A stretch of DNA of 64,000 nucleotides from Corynebacterium macginleyi (GTDB taxonomy: Bacteria; Actinomycetota; Actinomycetes; Mycobacteriales; Mycobacteriaceae), in the NCBI RefSeq assembly GCF_003688935.1, contig NZ_REGE01000002.1, positions 1-64,000 on the forward strand, read 5' to 3'. The position numbers and the translations under genes are program-made. Below are positions 27,925 through 38,859 of this stretch, piece after piece. The notes under the pieces are model-generated. The model had not been told where the DNA came from. It ran no database searches and worked only from the letters and a program-made list of their open reading frames with translations. Positions within the stretch are counted from its first letter, which is position 1. Every line of letters starts with the position of its first letter.

Positions 27925-28860
27925 ATGATTATTCCATTGCCTCATACCACCACTGGTGAAATTGCTAAGAAGCTTGTCGATGCCCAAGAACACTACACCC
28001 GTACCACGGGCAGGGTGCTCACCCTAATAGTGGAGGTGCAGGAAAGCGACGATTTGGAGCAAATCCTTGCCTCCGTGCGCGATGCTTCTCACGAGCACCC
28101 GTCCCGCGTTCTTGTCGTGGTCCCCGGCGACCCGACTTCCGAAACCCAGCTCGATGCCGAGCTCCGGGTCGGTGGCGAGGCCGGTGCGTCCGAGACTGTC
28201 GTGATGCAATTGCACGGCGCGCTAGCAGATCAAGCCGAGTCCGTGCTCACCCCGCTCTTGCTGCCCGACACCCCGCTTGTCGCATGGTGGCCAAACCTGT
28301 GCCCGGAGGTGCCCTCGGAAAGCCCCGTGGGCAAGTTGGCTCAGCGCCGCATTACTAATGTGGCTCATAAGGGCACCGTAGACGAGCAGGATCTGCGCAG
28401 GCTTTCCCGTGGCTATTCTCCCGGCGATTCCGATATGTCCTGGGCCTCCATCACTTTATGGCGAGGGATTGTCGCTTCCGCGCTCGATCACCATCCCCAT
28501 GAAAAAGTGCAATCTGTAGAGGTCTCCGGACCTGCCGGGCATCCTGCGCCTAACTTCGCTGCGGGATGGTTGCTTGACCGTCTCAACGTTCCGGTACAGC
28601 GCACGGCGAAAGAAACTAATAGTGGCTTTTTTCCGGTAACCCACCTGCGATTTAACCGCGAATCGACCCACGTGGATGTGGATGTCGTTGATGAGCGCAC
28701 GGTACGAGTGCGCGTTCCTGGCACACCAGATTCGCTGGTCAGTTTGAGCCCACGCACGCAAACCGAAATTCTCTCCGAGGAATTGCGGCACCTCGATGCC
28801 GATAAAACTTATGCTCAGGCGCTGCGTGCTTTGGCAGCAGTAGACTACAGTAAGCTTTAA
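27925..28860 (+). CDS. opcA: OpcA, glucose-6-phosphate dehydrogenase assembly protein, 311 aa
   Basis: OpcA-family allosteric/assembly partner of G6PDH. It contains LVAWWPNLCPEVPSESPVGK (about residues 121-140) and the conserved SWASITLWRGIVAS. ATG 27925 follows GAAGGGA; an upstream TTG (27895) inside zwf is rejected. It starts 14 bp after the zwf stop and follows it in all corynebacteria and mycobacteria with this operon. Confidence 0.93.
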   Translation: MIIPLPHTTTGEIAKKLVDAQEHYTRTTGRVLTLIVEVQESDDLEQILASVRDASHEHPSRVLVVVPGDPTSETQLDAELRVGGEAGASETVVMQLHGALADQAESVLTPLLLPDTPLVAWWPNLCPEVPSESPVGKLAQRRITNVAHKGTVDEQDLRRLSRGYSPGDSDMSWASITLWRGIVASALDHHPHEKVQSVEVSGPAGHPAPNFAAGWLLDRLNVPVQRTAKETNSGFFPVTHLRFNRESTHVDVDVVDERTVRVRVPGTPDSLVSLSPRTQTEILSEELRHLDADKTYAQALRALAAVDYSKL

Positions 28861-28906
28861 CAGTGCACTTTTTATACCGATTCGTTGCAAAGGATTCTGA
28901 TACAGA

Positions 28907-29668
28907 ATGGTAACGCTTCACCGCGTCAGCGATGTAGATGATCTTATTTCCCAAGCCGCACTCAAATTTATTGAGACCGTTACCAGTATTCAGGCCGGTA
29001 ACGGTGGCCTCCACGGGGACGGTGTAGCAAGAATCGTACTAACGGGCGGCGGCGCGGGAATTGGTCTGCTGCACGAGCTCGCGCGCCTTGACTTCGCCGC
29101 CGAGCAGCAGGGCGAAAATTACCCTGCCCTGCGCATCGATTGGTCCCGCGTGCACATCTTCTTTGGCGATGAACGCAATGTTCCGGTCAGTGACCCAGAG
29201 TCCAATGAAGGTCAAGCGCGTTCCGCACTGCTTGATCGCGTCAATGTCCCAGATGAGAATATCCACGGATTCGACCTCGGTGCGGTTTCCATGGAGGCTG
29301 CAGCCAATGCCTACGAGCCAGAATTGAAAGAATTCGCACCTTTAGGATTCGACCTGCACCTTTTGGGAATGGGCGCGGAAGGCCACATTAACTCTATGTT
29401 CCCCCACTCTCCTGCCGTCCGTGAGCGGAAGGAACTCGCGGTACCAGTCCACGATTCTCCCAAACCACCGAGCGAGCGCATCACCCTCACGTTACCTGCG
29501 GTCAATAGGTCCGAGCGCGTCTGGCTATTGGTCGCTGGGGAGGAAAAGGCCGCTGCCGCAAAGAGTATCGTGGACGGAGTCGATGCAGAAGAGTGCCCGG
29601 CCGCTGGTGCGCGCGGGAGGAAGGACACGATCCTCTTCCTTGCAGACAATGCCGCGCAGGAACTTTAG
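28907..29668 (+). CDS. pgl: 6-phosphogluconolactonase, 253 aa
   Basis: Hydrolyses the lactone made by G6PDH. The protein has the NagB/DevB fold motifs IVLTGGGAGIGLLHEL, VHIFFGDERNVPVSDPESN and LHLLGMGAEGHINSMFPHSP, the last with the histidine used in catalysis. Start ATG 28907 has AAAGGA about 12 bases upstream. Last gene of the pentose phosphate operon (also called devB). Confidence 0.95.
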   Translation: MVTLHRVSDVDDLISQAALKFIETVTSIQAGNGGLHGDGVARIVLTGGGAGIGLLHELARLDFAAEQQGENYPALRIDWSRVHIFFGDERNVPVSDPESNEGQARSALLDRVNVPDENIHGFDLGAVSMEAAANAYEPELKEFAPLGFDLHLLGMGAEGHINSMFPHSPAVRERKELAVPVHDSPKPPSERITLTLPAVNRSERVWLLVAGEEKAAAAKSIVDGVDAEECPAAGARGRKDTILFLADNAAQEL

Positions 29669-29703
29669 CCTCACCGCTACCCTCACTTAATACACAAACG
29701 CCA

Positions 29704-29755
29704 GCACTTTCGTCCTATACTTTCTCTGAGAGAAGGCCATAGGACCAAAAAGTGC
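29704..29755. repeat. Long interrupted inverted repeat between pgl and secG
   Basis: Three paired blocks nest in 52 bases: GCACTTT/AAAGTGC, GTCCTAT/ATAGGAC, and an inner CTTTCTC/GAGAAGG-type stem with a three-base loop, separated by small internal bulges. No T run follows on either strand. It may act as a bidirectional terminator of the convergent genes, or may be the pair of ends of a miniature mobile repeat. The outer flanks (CGCCAGC and GCCGACG) also pair partly. Confidence 0.6.
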
Positions 29756-29818
29756 CGACGCTATCGTCCGGGGCAGAGTCCCCTCACTGTAAGTTAACGG
29801 GGTGCTACCACGCGCGTC

Positions 29819-30055
29819 CTAGGAGGCGAAAGTCTGGATGAGGTTGAGGCCTACGATGCACGCCAACCAGGTTATCACCATGACGACGGTATAACGGTCC
29901 AGGTTCTTTTCCACCACGGTCGAACCAGACAGGTTCGATTGCACGCCACCGCCGAAAAGGCTAGAAAGGCCGCCGCCCTTACCCTTGTGTAAAAGCACAA
30001 AGATGGTCATCAAAATAGCTGAAATGAGCAAAATGATTTCCAGTGCTAAGACCAT
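29819..30055 (-). CDS. secG: Preprotein translocase subunit SecG, 78 aa
   Basis: A small two-helix membrane protein of the SecYEG channel. It starts MVLALEIILLISAILMTIFV, followed by the cytoplasmic loop LHKGKGGGLSSLFGGG, the hallmark of SecG, and a second helix VVMVITWLACIVGLNLI. ATG 30055 has AAGGAAGA upstream; the frame open to 30163 adds non-homologous sequence. It lies downstream of tpiA, as in C. glutamicum but without ppc in between. Confidence 0.93.
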   Translation of the reverse strand: MVLALEIILLISAILMTIFVLLHKGKGGGLSSLFGGGVQSNLSGSTVVEKNLDRYTVVMVITWLACIVGLNLIQTFAS

Positions 30056-30186
30056 GAGGTTCTTCCTTTTCTCAACATGCGCCCAGTGGCTTTCTCGGTG
30101 TAATAACGAAAGCAATCTAGCCACCGGCGCGAGGTACTTACCGGCTTTGCCTACGCAAAGCAATCACAAGGGCTTACTCTACACGA

Positions 30187-30219
30187 TTCCGCGGGCAGGA
30201 CACACCCCAACCCGCGGAA
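30187..30219 (-). terminator. Hairpin downstream of tpiA
   Basis: TTCCGCGGG / CCCGCGGAA gives a nine-pair stem with a 15-base loop, 34 bp past the tpiA stop. A smaller AT-rich repeat (GTTAAC-GCAT-GTTAAC) stands between it and the gene. No T tract, so the strength is uncertain; it may separate tpiA from secG. Confidence 0.5.
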
Positions 30220-30252
30220 AATCAGACACCTTGTGAAGGTTGTTAACGCATG

Positions 30253-31035
30253 TTAACTAACGGCATTGGCGGCGTTGGCGGCCAACTTGGCAAAATCCTC
30301 CCCGACCAAGGAAGCACCACCGATGAGACCGCCATCGACATCGGGCTTGCTGACGATATCAGCAACGGAGTCAACCTTCACGGAACCGCCGTACAAGATA
30401 CGGATGCCGTCGGCGACTTCATCACCTGCGAGTTCCTTGACCAGGCCACGGATGACGGCGCATACTTCCTGCGCATCATCGGCGGAAGCAACCTTGCCGG
30501 TACCGATGGCCCACACGGGCTCGTAGGCGATAACAGTCTTGGAAAGCTGCTCGGCACTGAGCCCCTGTAAAGAATCGCGGGTTTGGTTTACCACGTAGTC
30601 GACGTGGGTGCCAGCTTCACGAACATCGAGCGGCTCACCCACACAAACGATTGGACTGATGCCATTGTCCAGGGCCGCTGCGGCCTTCGCAGCGACTAGC
30701 TGGTCGGTTTCACCATGGTATTCGCGGCGCTCGGAATGGCCGACGACTACCCAGCTGCAGCCCAGCTTGCTCAGCATCTGACCAGATACCTCACCGGTAT
30801 ACGCGCCAGACTCGTGCTTGGAGATGTCCTGCGCGCCGTAGGTGATCTTCAGCTGATCACCCTCAACGAGCGTCTGAATCGTACGGATATCGGTAAATGG
30901 CACCATGTAGGCTACATCGACCTTGTCGTAATAATCCTCCGGTAGGGAGAATGCGAACTTTTGAACCGAACCGATAGCCTCAATGTGATCGAGGTTCATC
31001 TTCCAGTTGCCAGCAATAAGTGGTGTTCGTGCCAT
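30253..31035 (-). CDS. tpiA: Triosephosphate isomerase, 260 aa
   Basis: TIM-barrel enzyme interconverting dihydroxyacetone phosphate and glyceraldehyde 3-phosphate. N-terminal [10 protein letters not shown] holds the catalytic Asn and Lys, [14 protein letters not shown] the catalytic His, and [15 protein letters not shown] the catalytic Glu. The phosphate-gripping ILYGGSV and GLIGGASL close the barrel. Third gene of gap-pgk-tpi, 46 bp after pgk. Confidence 0.97.
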   Translation of the reverse strand: MARTPLIAGNWKMNLDHIEAIGSVQKFAFSLPEDYYDKVDVAYMVPFTDIRTIQTLVEGDQLKITYGAQDISKHESGAYTGEVSGQMLSKLGCSWVVVGHSERREYHGETDQLVAAKAAAALDNGISPIVCVGEPLDVREAGTHVDYVVNQTRDSLQGLSAEQLSKTVIAYEPVWAIGTGKVASADDAQEVCAVIRGLVKELAGDEVADGIRILYGGSVKVDSVADIVSKPDVDGGLIGGASLVGEDFAKLAANAANAVS

Positions 31036-31081
31036 AATTAGTCCTTTCTTTGGGTGCCGCTAAGCGGTAGGTTTAGGCAGG

Positions 31082-32299
31082 TTAAGCTTCAAGTACGGAA
31101 ACGCCCGGCAGCTGCTTGCCCTCTAAATATTCGAGGGATGCGCCGCCGCCGGTGGAAATATGGCTGAAGCCATCCTCATCGAGGCCCAAGGTGCGCACGG
31201 AGGCTGCGGAGTCGCCGCCACCAACGACGGAGAAGCAACCGTTGGAGGAGGTAGCATCGATGATTGCCTGAGCGACTCCAGCAGTCCCCTTGGAGAAGGC
31301 TTCCATTTCGAATACACCCATGGGACCGTTCCAGAAGACGGTCTTAGAGTCAGCCAATACGTCAGCGAATTGCTGAACGGATGCGGGGCCAATATCCAGC
31401 GACATCCAGCCCTCAGGGATGCCATCGAGCTCAACAACCTTGGTTTCAGCGTCTGCGGCAAACTCGCTCGCGGCGGTGAGGTCGACAGGAAGGACGATCT
31501 TATCACCGAAGCGCTCTAGCAGGCTCTTGCAGTTTTCGATTTGGTCTTCTTGCAGCAAGGACTCCTGAACGTTGTAGCCCTTGGCGGCCAGCAGGGTGTA
31601 GCACATACCGCCGCCGATGATGATCTTATCGGCCTTTTCAGCCAGGGCTTCGATAACGCCGAGCTTGTCGGAGACCTTTGCGCCACCCAGAACAACGACG
31701 TAGGGGTGGGCTGGATCCTTGGCCACGGTGGACAGTACGTCCAATTCCTTCTCTACCAGCTTGCCGGCATAAGCGGGCAGGCGCTTGGCAACGTCATATA
31801 CCGATGTCTGTGCACGGTGAACCACGCCGAATCCGTCGGAAACGAATGCGCCATTATCGGCAGCGAGAGCGACGAGCTCGTCGGCAAAACCGGCGCGCTC
31901 GGCCTCATCCTTGGAGGTTTCACGCGGGTCAAAGCGGACATTTTCGACCAGCATGACATCACCACTGTTTAGTCCGTTGGCGCGCTCGTGGGCGTCCTCC
32001 CCAGTCACGTCGTTTGCCAAGGCGACGTACTGGCCCAGGGCCTCGGATAGCGCTTCTGCAACCGGAGCCAGGGAGTATTTGGAATTTACCTCGCCCTTGG
32101 GGCGTCCGAGGTGGGCGGAAAGGATGACCTTCGCGCCACCTTCGACCAGCGCCTTAATGGTAGGAAGGGACGCGGTAATGCGGCCCGGGTCGGTAATATT
32201 TCCATCATCGTCCAACGGCACGTTGAAGTCAGAGCGAACTAGAATATGACGGTCCTCTACACCTTCTTGTAGCAGGTCATCTAGGGTCTTAAAAGCCAT
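31082..32299 (-). CDS. pgk: Phosphoglycerate kinase, 405 aa
   Basis: Makes ATP from 1,3-bisphosphoglycerate. [20 protein letters not shown] near the N terminus is the substrate-binding signature, [10 protein letters not shown] follows, and the C-terminal domain has the nucleotide-binding [11 protein letters not shown] and [13 protein letters not shown]. It lies between gap and tpiA; a terminator-like hairpin stands between gap and pgk, so pgk may be expressed at a different level than gap. Confidence 0.97.
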   Translation of the reverse strand: MAFKTLDDLLQEGVEDRHILVRSDFNVPLDDDGNITDPGRITASLPTIKALVEGGAKVILSAHLGRPKGEVNSKYSLAPVAEALSEALGQYVALANDVTGEDAHERANGLNSGDVMLVENVRFDPRETSKDEAERAGFADELVALAADNGAFVSDGFGVVHRAQTSVYDVAKRLPAYAGKLVEKELDVLSTVAKDPAHPYVVVLGGAKVSDKLGVIEALAEKADKIIIGGGMCYTLLAAKGYNVQESLLQEDQIENCKSLLERFGDKIVLPVDLTAASEFAADAETKVVELDGIPEGWMSLDIGPASVQQFADVLADSKTVFWNGPMGVFEMEAFSKGTAGVAQAIIDATSSNGCFSVVGGGDSAASVRTLGLDEDGFSHISTGGGASLEYLEGKQLPGVSVLEA

Positions 32300-32362
32300 G
32301 TATGACTCCTTTTAAAATGGGTTGTTTAGGATATGTTTTGCAATCGAGGTTCCTATATAAAA

Positions 32363-32414
32363 CGATACCGGCCACAACGTCGTGCCGTCAGGGCGTTAGT
32401 TATGGCCGGTATCG
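32363..32414 (-). terminator. Rho-independent terminator between gap and pgk
   Basis: A perfect 12-pair stem (CGATACCGGCCA / TGGCCGGTATCG) with a 28-base loop is followed on the minus strand by TTTTATAT. It sits 28 bp after the gap stop and 64 bp before the pgk start, so a share of transcripts should end here and the rest read through. Confidence 0.75.
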
Positions 32415-32441
32415 CATTAAAGGCTGCTCTAGCGTAGAAAC

Positions 32442-33991
<1,550 letters not shown>

Positions 33992-35638
33992 ATGTTTGAG
34001 ATAAATACCTCTGTTGTGGGAGGCAGCCTTGGGCTCACCGCGCTCGTGGCAATTCTCCCCCTCGTGGCCTTCTTCATCATGTTGATGGGCTTCAAAGCCC
34101 GCGCACACACATCTGGAGCCGTCGCCCTCGCGACCTCTATCATCCTCGCCATCGTAGCCTTTGCGATGCCCGTGGATATGGCACTGTCCTCCGCAGTCCG
34201 TGGCGGGCTCTTCGGCCTCATGCCCATTGTATGGGTCATTATTACGGCAATTTGGTTTTATGAAATCACGGTCGCCTCAGGCCGGTTTGAAGATCTGCGC
34301 AAGACCTTCGACCTCTTAGGCGATGGCGATATTCGCATCCAATCGATGCTCATCGCCTTCTGTTTCGGTGGGCTCCTTGAAGCCCTCGCCGGTTTCGGCG
34401 CTCCCGTGGCCATCACGGCCACGATGATTATTGCGCTTGGCGTCAAGCCGCTGCGTGCAGCAACGGTGGTTCTTATCGCTAATACGGCGCCGGTGGCCTT
34501 CGGTGCAGTGGGCATTCCGGTTACCACCGCGGGTGAGGTCGGTGGGCGTACCGCCGAGCAAACCCAAGATATTGCCGGCCTCATTGCCCTGCAGGTCTTG
34601 GTCATCGCCGCGACCGTCCCATTCCTCATCGCGTTTATCCTGGACGGCATACGGGGCGTGAAGGAAACAGCGCCCGCCGCCGCAGTAATCGGTATTTCCT
34701 TCGCGGGAGCACAGTGGTTCACCGCAACCTTCTTTGCCTACCAGCTCACCAACGTTATTGCCTGCATCGTATCCTTGGGTGCTGCCTTCGTCTTCCTCCG
34801 CGTATGGAAACCACGGGGCGTTACCCAGCTGCGTGAGCGGATGGAATTGCCCGCCGCGGAAACCGCTTCCGATCTCAATGGTCGCCGCATTTGGATGGCC
34901 CTGCTGCCCTATGCTGTCGTTACCGCAGTATTCGCCATTGCTACCGCAGTCCCGGCAATCTTTGGGTTCTGGAAGCTGAAATTCGCGTGGCCGCTGCTCA
35001 ATGGCACTGTCATCGGCACCAACGGTGAGGCTATGGACACCAGCTTTAGCTTCAATGTCTTTGGCAACCCCGGTACCTTGCTGTTGCTCTCTGGCATTAT
35101 TGTGGCCTTTGTTTACCACTTCTGGAATGAAAACGGCCGGTACAAGCTCAGCTTAGCCAAACCCGTGCAGGCTTTTGGGGAAGTTGTCAACCGCATGAAG
35201 TTTTCCGGGCTGACCATCGTCCTGGTTCTCGCTTTGGCTTACACGATGAATTACTCCGGACAGACCATCGCTATCGGTGAATTTGTATCCTCCGCCGGCT
35301 CCATCTTCGCGCTATTCGCGCCCGTGCTGGGCTGGATTGGTACCGCGGTTACCGGCTCCGATACCTCCGCAAACGCGCTTTTTGGCAATCTCCAGGTCGC
35401 CGCTGCTGACCGCATTGGTGTCAACCCTGACCTCATGCTGGCCGCAAATACCTCCGGTGGTGTTGTGGGCAAGATGATTTCGCCACAATCGCTGGCCATT
35501 GCGGCAACCGCCGTATCCATGGAAGGCAAAGAATCTGTCATCCTGAAAAGCGTCGTGGGCTACTCTATCGCGTTCTTGGCCGTTGTCTGTGTCATCGTCT
35601 TCTTGATGACCAACGCCTTGGGCTTCTTGGTTCCATAA
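33992..35638 (+). CDS. lldP: L-lactate permease (LldP/LctP family), 548 aa
   Basis: A 12-14 helix proton symporter for lactate and related hydroxy acids. Family landmarks are FCFGGLLEALAGFGAPVAIT (about residues 124-143), NTAPVAFGAVGIPV, and the C-terminal VTGSDTSANALFGNLQ with LAANTSGGVVGKMISPQSLA. Start ATG 33992 follows GAGG. No lactate dehydrogenase gene accompanies it here. In C. glutamicum gap and whiA are adjacent, so this gene is an insertion into a conserved cluster. Confidence 0.92.
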   Translation: MFEINTSVVGGSLGLTALVAILPLVAFFIMLMGFKARAHTSGAVALATSIILAIVAFAMPVDMALSSAVRGGLFGLMPIVWVIITAIWFYEITVASGRFEDLRKTFDLLGDGDIRIQSMLIAFCFGGLLEALAGFGAPVAITATMIIALGVKPLRAATVVLIANTAPVAFGAVGIPVTTAGEVGGRTAEQTQDIAGLIALQVLVIAATVPFLIAFILDGIRGVKETAPAAAVIGISFAGAQWFTATFFAYQLTNVIACIVSLGAAFVFLRVWKPRGVTQLRERMELPAAETASDLNGRRIWMALLPYAVVTAVFAIATAVPAIFGFWKLKFAWPLLNGTVIGTNGEAMDTSFSFNVFGNPGTLLLLSGIIVAFVYHFWNENGRYKLSLAKPVQAFGEVVNRMKFSGLTIVLVLALAYTMNYSGQTIAIGEFVSSAGSIFALFAPVLGWIGTAVTGSDTSANALFGNLQVAAADRIGVNPDLMLAANTSGGVVGKMISPQSLAIAATAVSMEGKESVILKSVVGYSIAFLAVVCVIVFLMTNALGFLVP

Positions 35639-35716
35639 AGCGTCGCCACCACCGGTTATAAGCGCCTAAGCCGCAGCCAGCTCCCATTACCCTAGGTGTT
35701 GGCCGCCGCTGAACAT

Positions 35717-35763
35717 ACCAGGTGGGAAGGATAGCTACTGAGTAGTTTTCCTTCCCACCTGGT
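35717..35763. terminator. Long hairpin between lldP and whiA
   Basis: A 15-pair perfect stem (ACCAGGTGGGAAGGA / TCCTTCCCACCTGGT) encloses a loop that contains a second small hairpin (CTACT-G-AGTAG). It lies between convergent genes and probably ends transcription from both. T runs are poor on both sides. Confidence 0.6.
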
Positions 35764-35799
35764 GTGGAGCAAATATCCGAATTCGGTCTAAGCCAGCGG

Positions 35800-36789
35800 C
35801 TAAGAATCTCCAAAAAGATCGTCCGAAACAGACTCATTGGTATCAGGGATATCGAGTTCTTCGGCCCGCTTATCTGCCATCGATAATAGCCGCCTGATAC
35901 GTCCGGCCACGGCGTCTTTGGTCATGGGAGGTTCCGCTAACCTGCCGAGCTCTTCCAACGAGGCCTCGCGGTGCTGCACGCGCAAGCGGCCGGCATCCGC
36001 CAGATGCTCAGGAACATCATCCCCCAGAATTTCCATCGCCCGCTCCACGCGCGCTGCGGCGGTCACAGCGGCTCGTGCCGAGCGGCGCAGGTTCGCATCA
36101 TCGAAGTTATCCAACCGGCGCGATGTATCGTGCGCTTCGCGCTTTACCCGCTTCTTTTCCCAGGACAGGCGGGTAACTTGAGCGCCCATTCGGGTAAGCA
36201 GGGCACCAATGGCATCACCATCGCGGACGACAACCCGATCTTCGCCCCGGGTCTCTTTAGTCTTCGCGGAAATCCCCAGCCGCCGTGCGCACCCAACGAG
36301 TGCTAACGCAGCCTCTTGGCAGGGACATGTTACCTCCAATGCGGAAGAACGCCCTGGTTCCGTCAGGCTGCCGTAGGCAAGAAAAGCACCCCTCCAGGCT
36401 GCTTCACTATCGGCCACTGTTCCGGAAATAACCTGCGGAGGAAGCCCCACCACGGCATGACCGGAACGGGTAACCAGGCCCAGTCGCCGAGTAAGCTCCT
36501 TCGCGCCCTTGGTAATACGCACGATAACGCGCGATTTTTTCACCGTGCCCGCAGAACCAACCTCGTGGCTTTCTGCTTCAATCCCATAAAGCTCGTCCAA
36601 AGCCACAATGATGCGCTGCGCAATAGACTGGTTATCCAGCTCGAGCTCGTAGCTCATGCTCTCCCCAGAGACGTCTACTTCTCCAGCAAAGCGCAAAATC
36701 GATGCTAGCTCTGCAGCGCGCGCAGACTGACGAGTCACGTCAACCGCCGCTAGTTCTTCTTTGACCTGCTCGGTCAACGGTGTGATCAC
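35800..36789 (-). CDS. whiA: WhiA, sporulation/cell-division regulator-like DNA-binding protein, 329 aa
   Basis: WhiA combines a degenerate LAGLIDADG homing-endonuclease fold with a C-terminal helix-turn-helix. Visible are [20 protein letters not shown] at the N terminus, [20 protein letters not shown] in the middle and the HTH region [20 protein letters not shown] followed by [10 protein letters not shown] near residues 283-312. GTG start. Last gene of the yvcK-rapZ-uvrC-linked cluster, as in most gram-positive bacteria. Confidence 0.95.
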   Translation of the reverse strand: MITPLTEQVKEELAAVDVTRQSARAAELASILRFAGEVDVSGESMSYELELDNQSIAQRIIVALDELYGIEAESHEVGSAGTVKKSRVIVRITKGAKELTRRLGLVTRSGHAVVGLPPQVISGTVADSEAAWRGAFLAYGSLTEPGRSSALEVTCPCQEAALALVGCARRLGISAKTKETRGEDRVVVRDGDAIGALLTRMGAQVTRLSWEKKRVKREAHDTSRRLDNFDDANLRRSARAAVTAAARVERAMEILGDDVPEHLADAGRLRVQHREASLEELGRLAEPPMTKDAVAGRIRRLLSMADKRAEELDIPDTNESVSDDLFGDS

Positions 36790-36932
36790 CTAGTTCGCCC
36801 CATTTCTCTGTCCCAATCACGAATCACGCCTGTGCAATGCACGGTCCCACGCCCACCAAGTACTGCGTAGGAAACGGAATTCTCAAATTTTACCGTGCCC
36901 CGCGCATTGCATACCCGATGGCCTGATCTTAG

Positions 36933-37910
36933 CTAGGTCCGCCGGTACTCGTTATAAAGATCCACGATGACAGATGAAAGTTTTTCAGGATCGTGTTTCG
37001 TTAGTCGCTGTCCATTGTCACCTTGAATACTGACATCCGCAAACACGGCGCGTGCACCCAAAGCTTGCGCGGCACGCTGCACATATAACCGTTCGCTTTC
37101 GTTCGGCAGGGCTGCCGCGTCCACCACTATGCGATCGATGCGCAGATCCGGTGCGTGACGGGCCAGCACGTGAACATGACGTTCCGCGGAAAAGCCTTGA
37201 GTTTCTCCTGGTTCGGCTGTCAGGTTGAGCATCACGACGCGCAATGCAGTGGATTTAGATATGGCTCTAACGATTTCCGGCACCAAAGTATGCGGCAATA
37301 CCGAGCTGAACCAGGAGCCCGGACCGATGGTGATTAGGTCAGCCTGCTTAATAGCCTCCAGCGCTGCTGGGTTCGCTTGCGGGGCTTCAGGCAGAATCCG
37401 CACGCGCCGCACATGTCCCGGCGTCGAAGCCACAGCTACCTGGCCGCGCACCTGGCGCATGACCCGGGGGTCATCGTCCAGTCCTGAAACATCAGCCTCA
37501 ATTTCTAAGGGATGCGGAACCACCGGGATGACCCGACCGTGCGAGTGGGTAAGTTCCGCGACTGCGTCCAGGGCGGCCTGGTAATCACCCAATACCCCCG
37601 TCAAACCCGCAATCATGAGGTTGCCCACGGCGTGCCCCGCCATGGCGCCATTACCGCCGAAGCGATGCTGGAGGGTTTTGCCCCACAGGTGGCCTACTCG
37701 ATTGTCATCGGCCAGCGCCGCCAGAGCCATGCGAAGGTCACCAGGTGGAATAATATCCAATTCCCGGCGCAAGCGCCCCGAGGAACCGCCATCATCAGCA
37801 ACCGTCACGATAGCGGAAATATCTGCTGCATTGCTGTGCCGAGCGGATAAAAGCGTTTGATAAAGACCATGGCCGCCGCCAAGGCAGACCATATGAGAAG
37901 GATATTTCAT
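36933..37910 (-). CDS. yvcK: YvcK/CofD-like gluconeogenesis factor, 325 aa
   Basis: Member of the YvcK (CuvA) family, which binds UDP-sugars and affects carbon metabolism and cell-wall growth. Features are VCLGGGHGLYQTL at the N terminus, VTVADDGGSSGRLRRELDI (about residues 36-54) and ITIGPGSWFSSVLPHTLVP. Complete length. ATG 37910 follows GGAG. It lies between rapZ and whiA in the usual order. Confidence 0.93.
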   Translation of the reverse strand: MKYPSHMVCLGGGHGLYQTLLSARHSNAADISAIVTVADDGGSSGRLRRELDIIPPGDLRMALAALADDNRVGHLWGKTLQHRFGGNGAMAGHAVGNLMIAGLTGVLGDYQAALDAVAELTHSHGRVIPVVPHPLEIEADVSGLDDDPRVMRQVRGQVAVASTPGHVRRVRILPEAPQANPAALEAIKQADLITIGPGSWFSSVLPHTLVPEIVRAISKSTALRVVMLNLTAEPGETQGFSAERHVHVLARHAPDLRIDRIVVDAAALPNESERLYVQRAAQALGARAVFADVSIQGDNGQRLTKHDPEKLSSVIVDLYNEYRRT

Positions 37911-37933
37911 ACAGTTTTTGATTCTCCTTAGCC

Positions 37934-38806
37934 CTAGTTGCGGGCGATATCGCGGTGCAAAATGCTCACGTCGAGGGTGTCATTGGCGCGCAGGCGTTTG
38001 GCAATGTCTTCTGCTACCGCAACCGAGCGGTGATGCCCGCCCGTACAACCGACGCCCACAGTGATGAAGTTCTTGCCCTCGTGCCGGTATCCCTCCAGCA
38101 TGGTAGAAAACATGGCAACAAAATTGTTCACGAAGTTTTGTGCAGCTGGTTGTGACAGGACATAATCGGCCACCGGTGCATCGGTGCCGCGGCAACCGCG
38201 CAGTTCCGGAATCCAATAAGGATTGGGCAAAAAGCGTACGTCGACAACGATATCCGCATCGCGCGGGGAACCATTCTTGAATCCGAAGGATTCCACCGTA
38301 ACGTGCTGGTTGGTATTTTGAAATTCACCAAACGCGGCCTCGATCGCCCGGCGCAAATCATGGATCGAGAGGTTGGTAGAGTCAATAATAATATCCGAAC
38401 GGCCCCGAATTTCCGCTACCGCCTGGCGCTCGCGTTGAATGCCCACTTTCAAAGTGTCGTCGCCCTGCAAAGGGTGGGTACGCCGCACGGAGTCAAAGCG
38501 GCGGATGAGCACATCATCGCGGGCATCAAGGAAGAGTACGGTAGGTTTCATATCCAGTGCAGTTAACTCATCAATGGTTTCCATGAGCGAGCCGGGGAAC
38601 ATACGGGATCGCACGTCGGTTACCGCCGCTACTTTTTCGACTGGTGTTTCTTCTTGCTTACACAGCTTCCACAGATCCACTATGGCCCGGGGCGGAATGT
38701 TATGCGCCACATAGTAGCCTTTATCCTCAAAAACCTTGGCAGCGGAGCTCAACCCGCCGCCGGACATACCGGTAATTAAGATGGGCGGAGTGTCGAAGTG
38801 CGTCAT
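37934..38806 (-). CDS. rapZ: RapZ-family nucleotide-binding protein, 290 aa, P-loop lysine replaced
   Basis: The C-terminal domain has the invariant [19 protein letters not shown] and the N-terminal domain a P-loop region, [19 protein letters not shown]. The Walker A lysine-serine (GKS) reads GLS here, so classical ATP binding is doubtful; [11 protein letters not shown] and [20 protein letters not shown] are otherwise as in the family. In E. coli RapZ guides RNase E to GlmZ; in gram-positives its role is less clear. ATG 38806 is chosen because TAGACT (minus strand, 38814-38819) stands seven bases upstream, making a leaderless mRNA; a longer frame reaches 38863 inside the end of uvrC. Confidence 0.9.
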   Translation of the reverse strand: MTHFDTPPILITGMSGGGLSSAAKVFEDKGYYVAHNIPPRAIVDLWKLCKQEETPVEKVAAVTDVRSRMFPGSLMETIDELTALDMKPTVLFLDARDDVLIRRFDSVRRTHPLQGDDTLKVGIQRERQAVAEIRGRSDIIIDSTNLSIHDLRRAIEAAFGEFQNTNQHVTVESFGFKNGSPRDADIVVDVRFLPNPYWIPELRGCRGTDAPVADYVLSQPAAQNFVNNFVAMFSTMLEGYRHEGKNFITVGVGCTGGHHRSVAVAEDIAKRLRANDTLDVSILHRDIARN

Positions 38807-38859
38807 GCCCACTAGTCTAGCGTTTTCCCATTCTAGACTTCTGCCAGCGGGCTCCTTAT

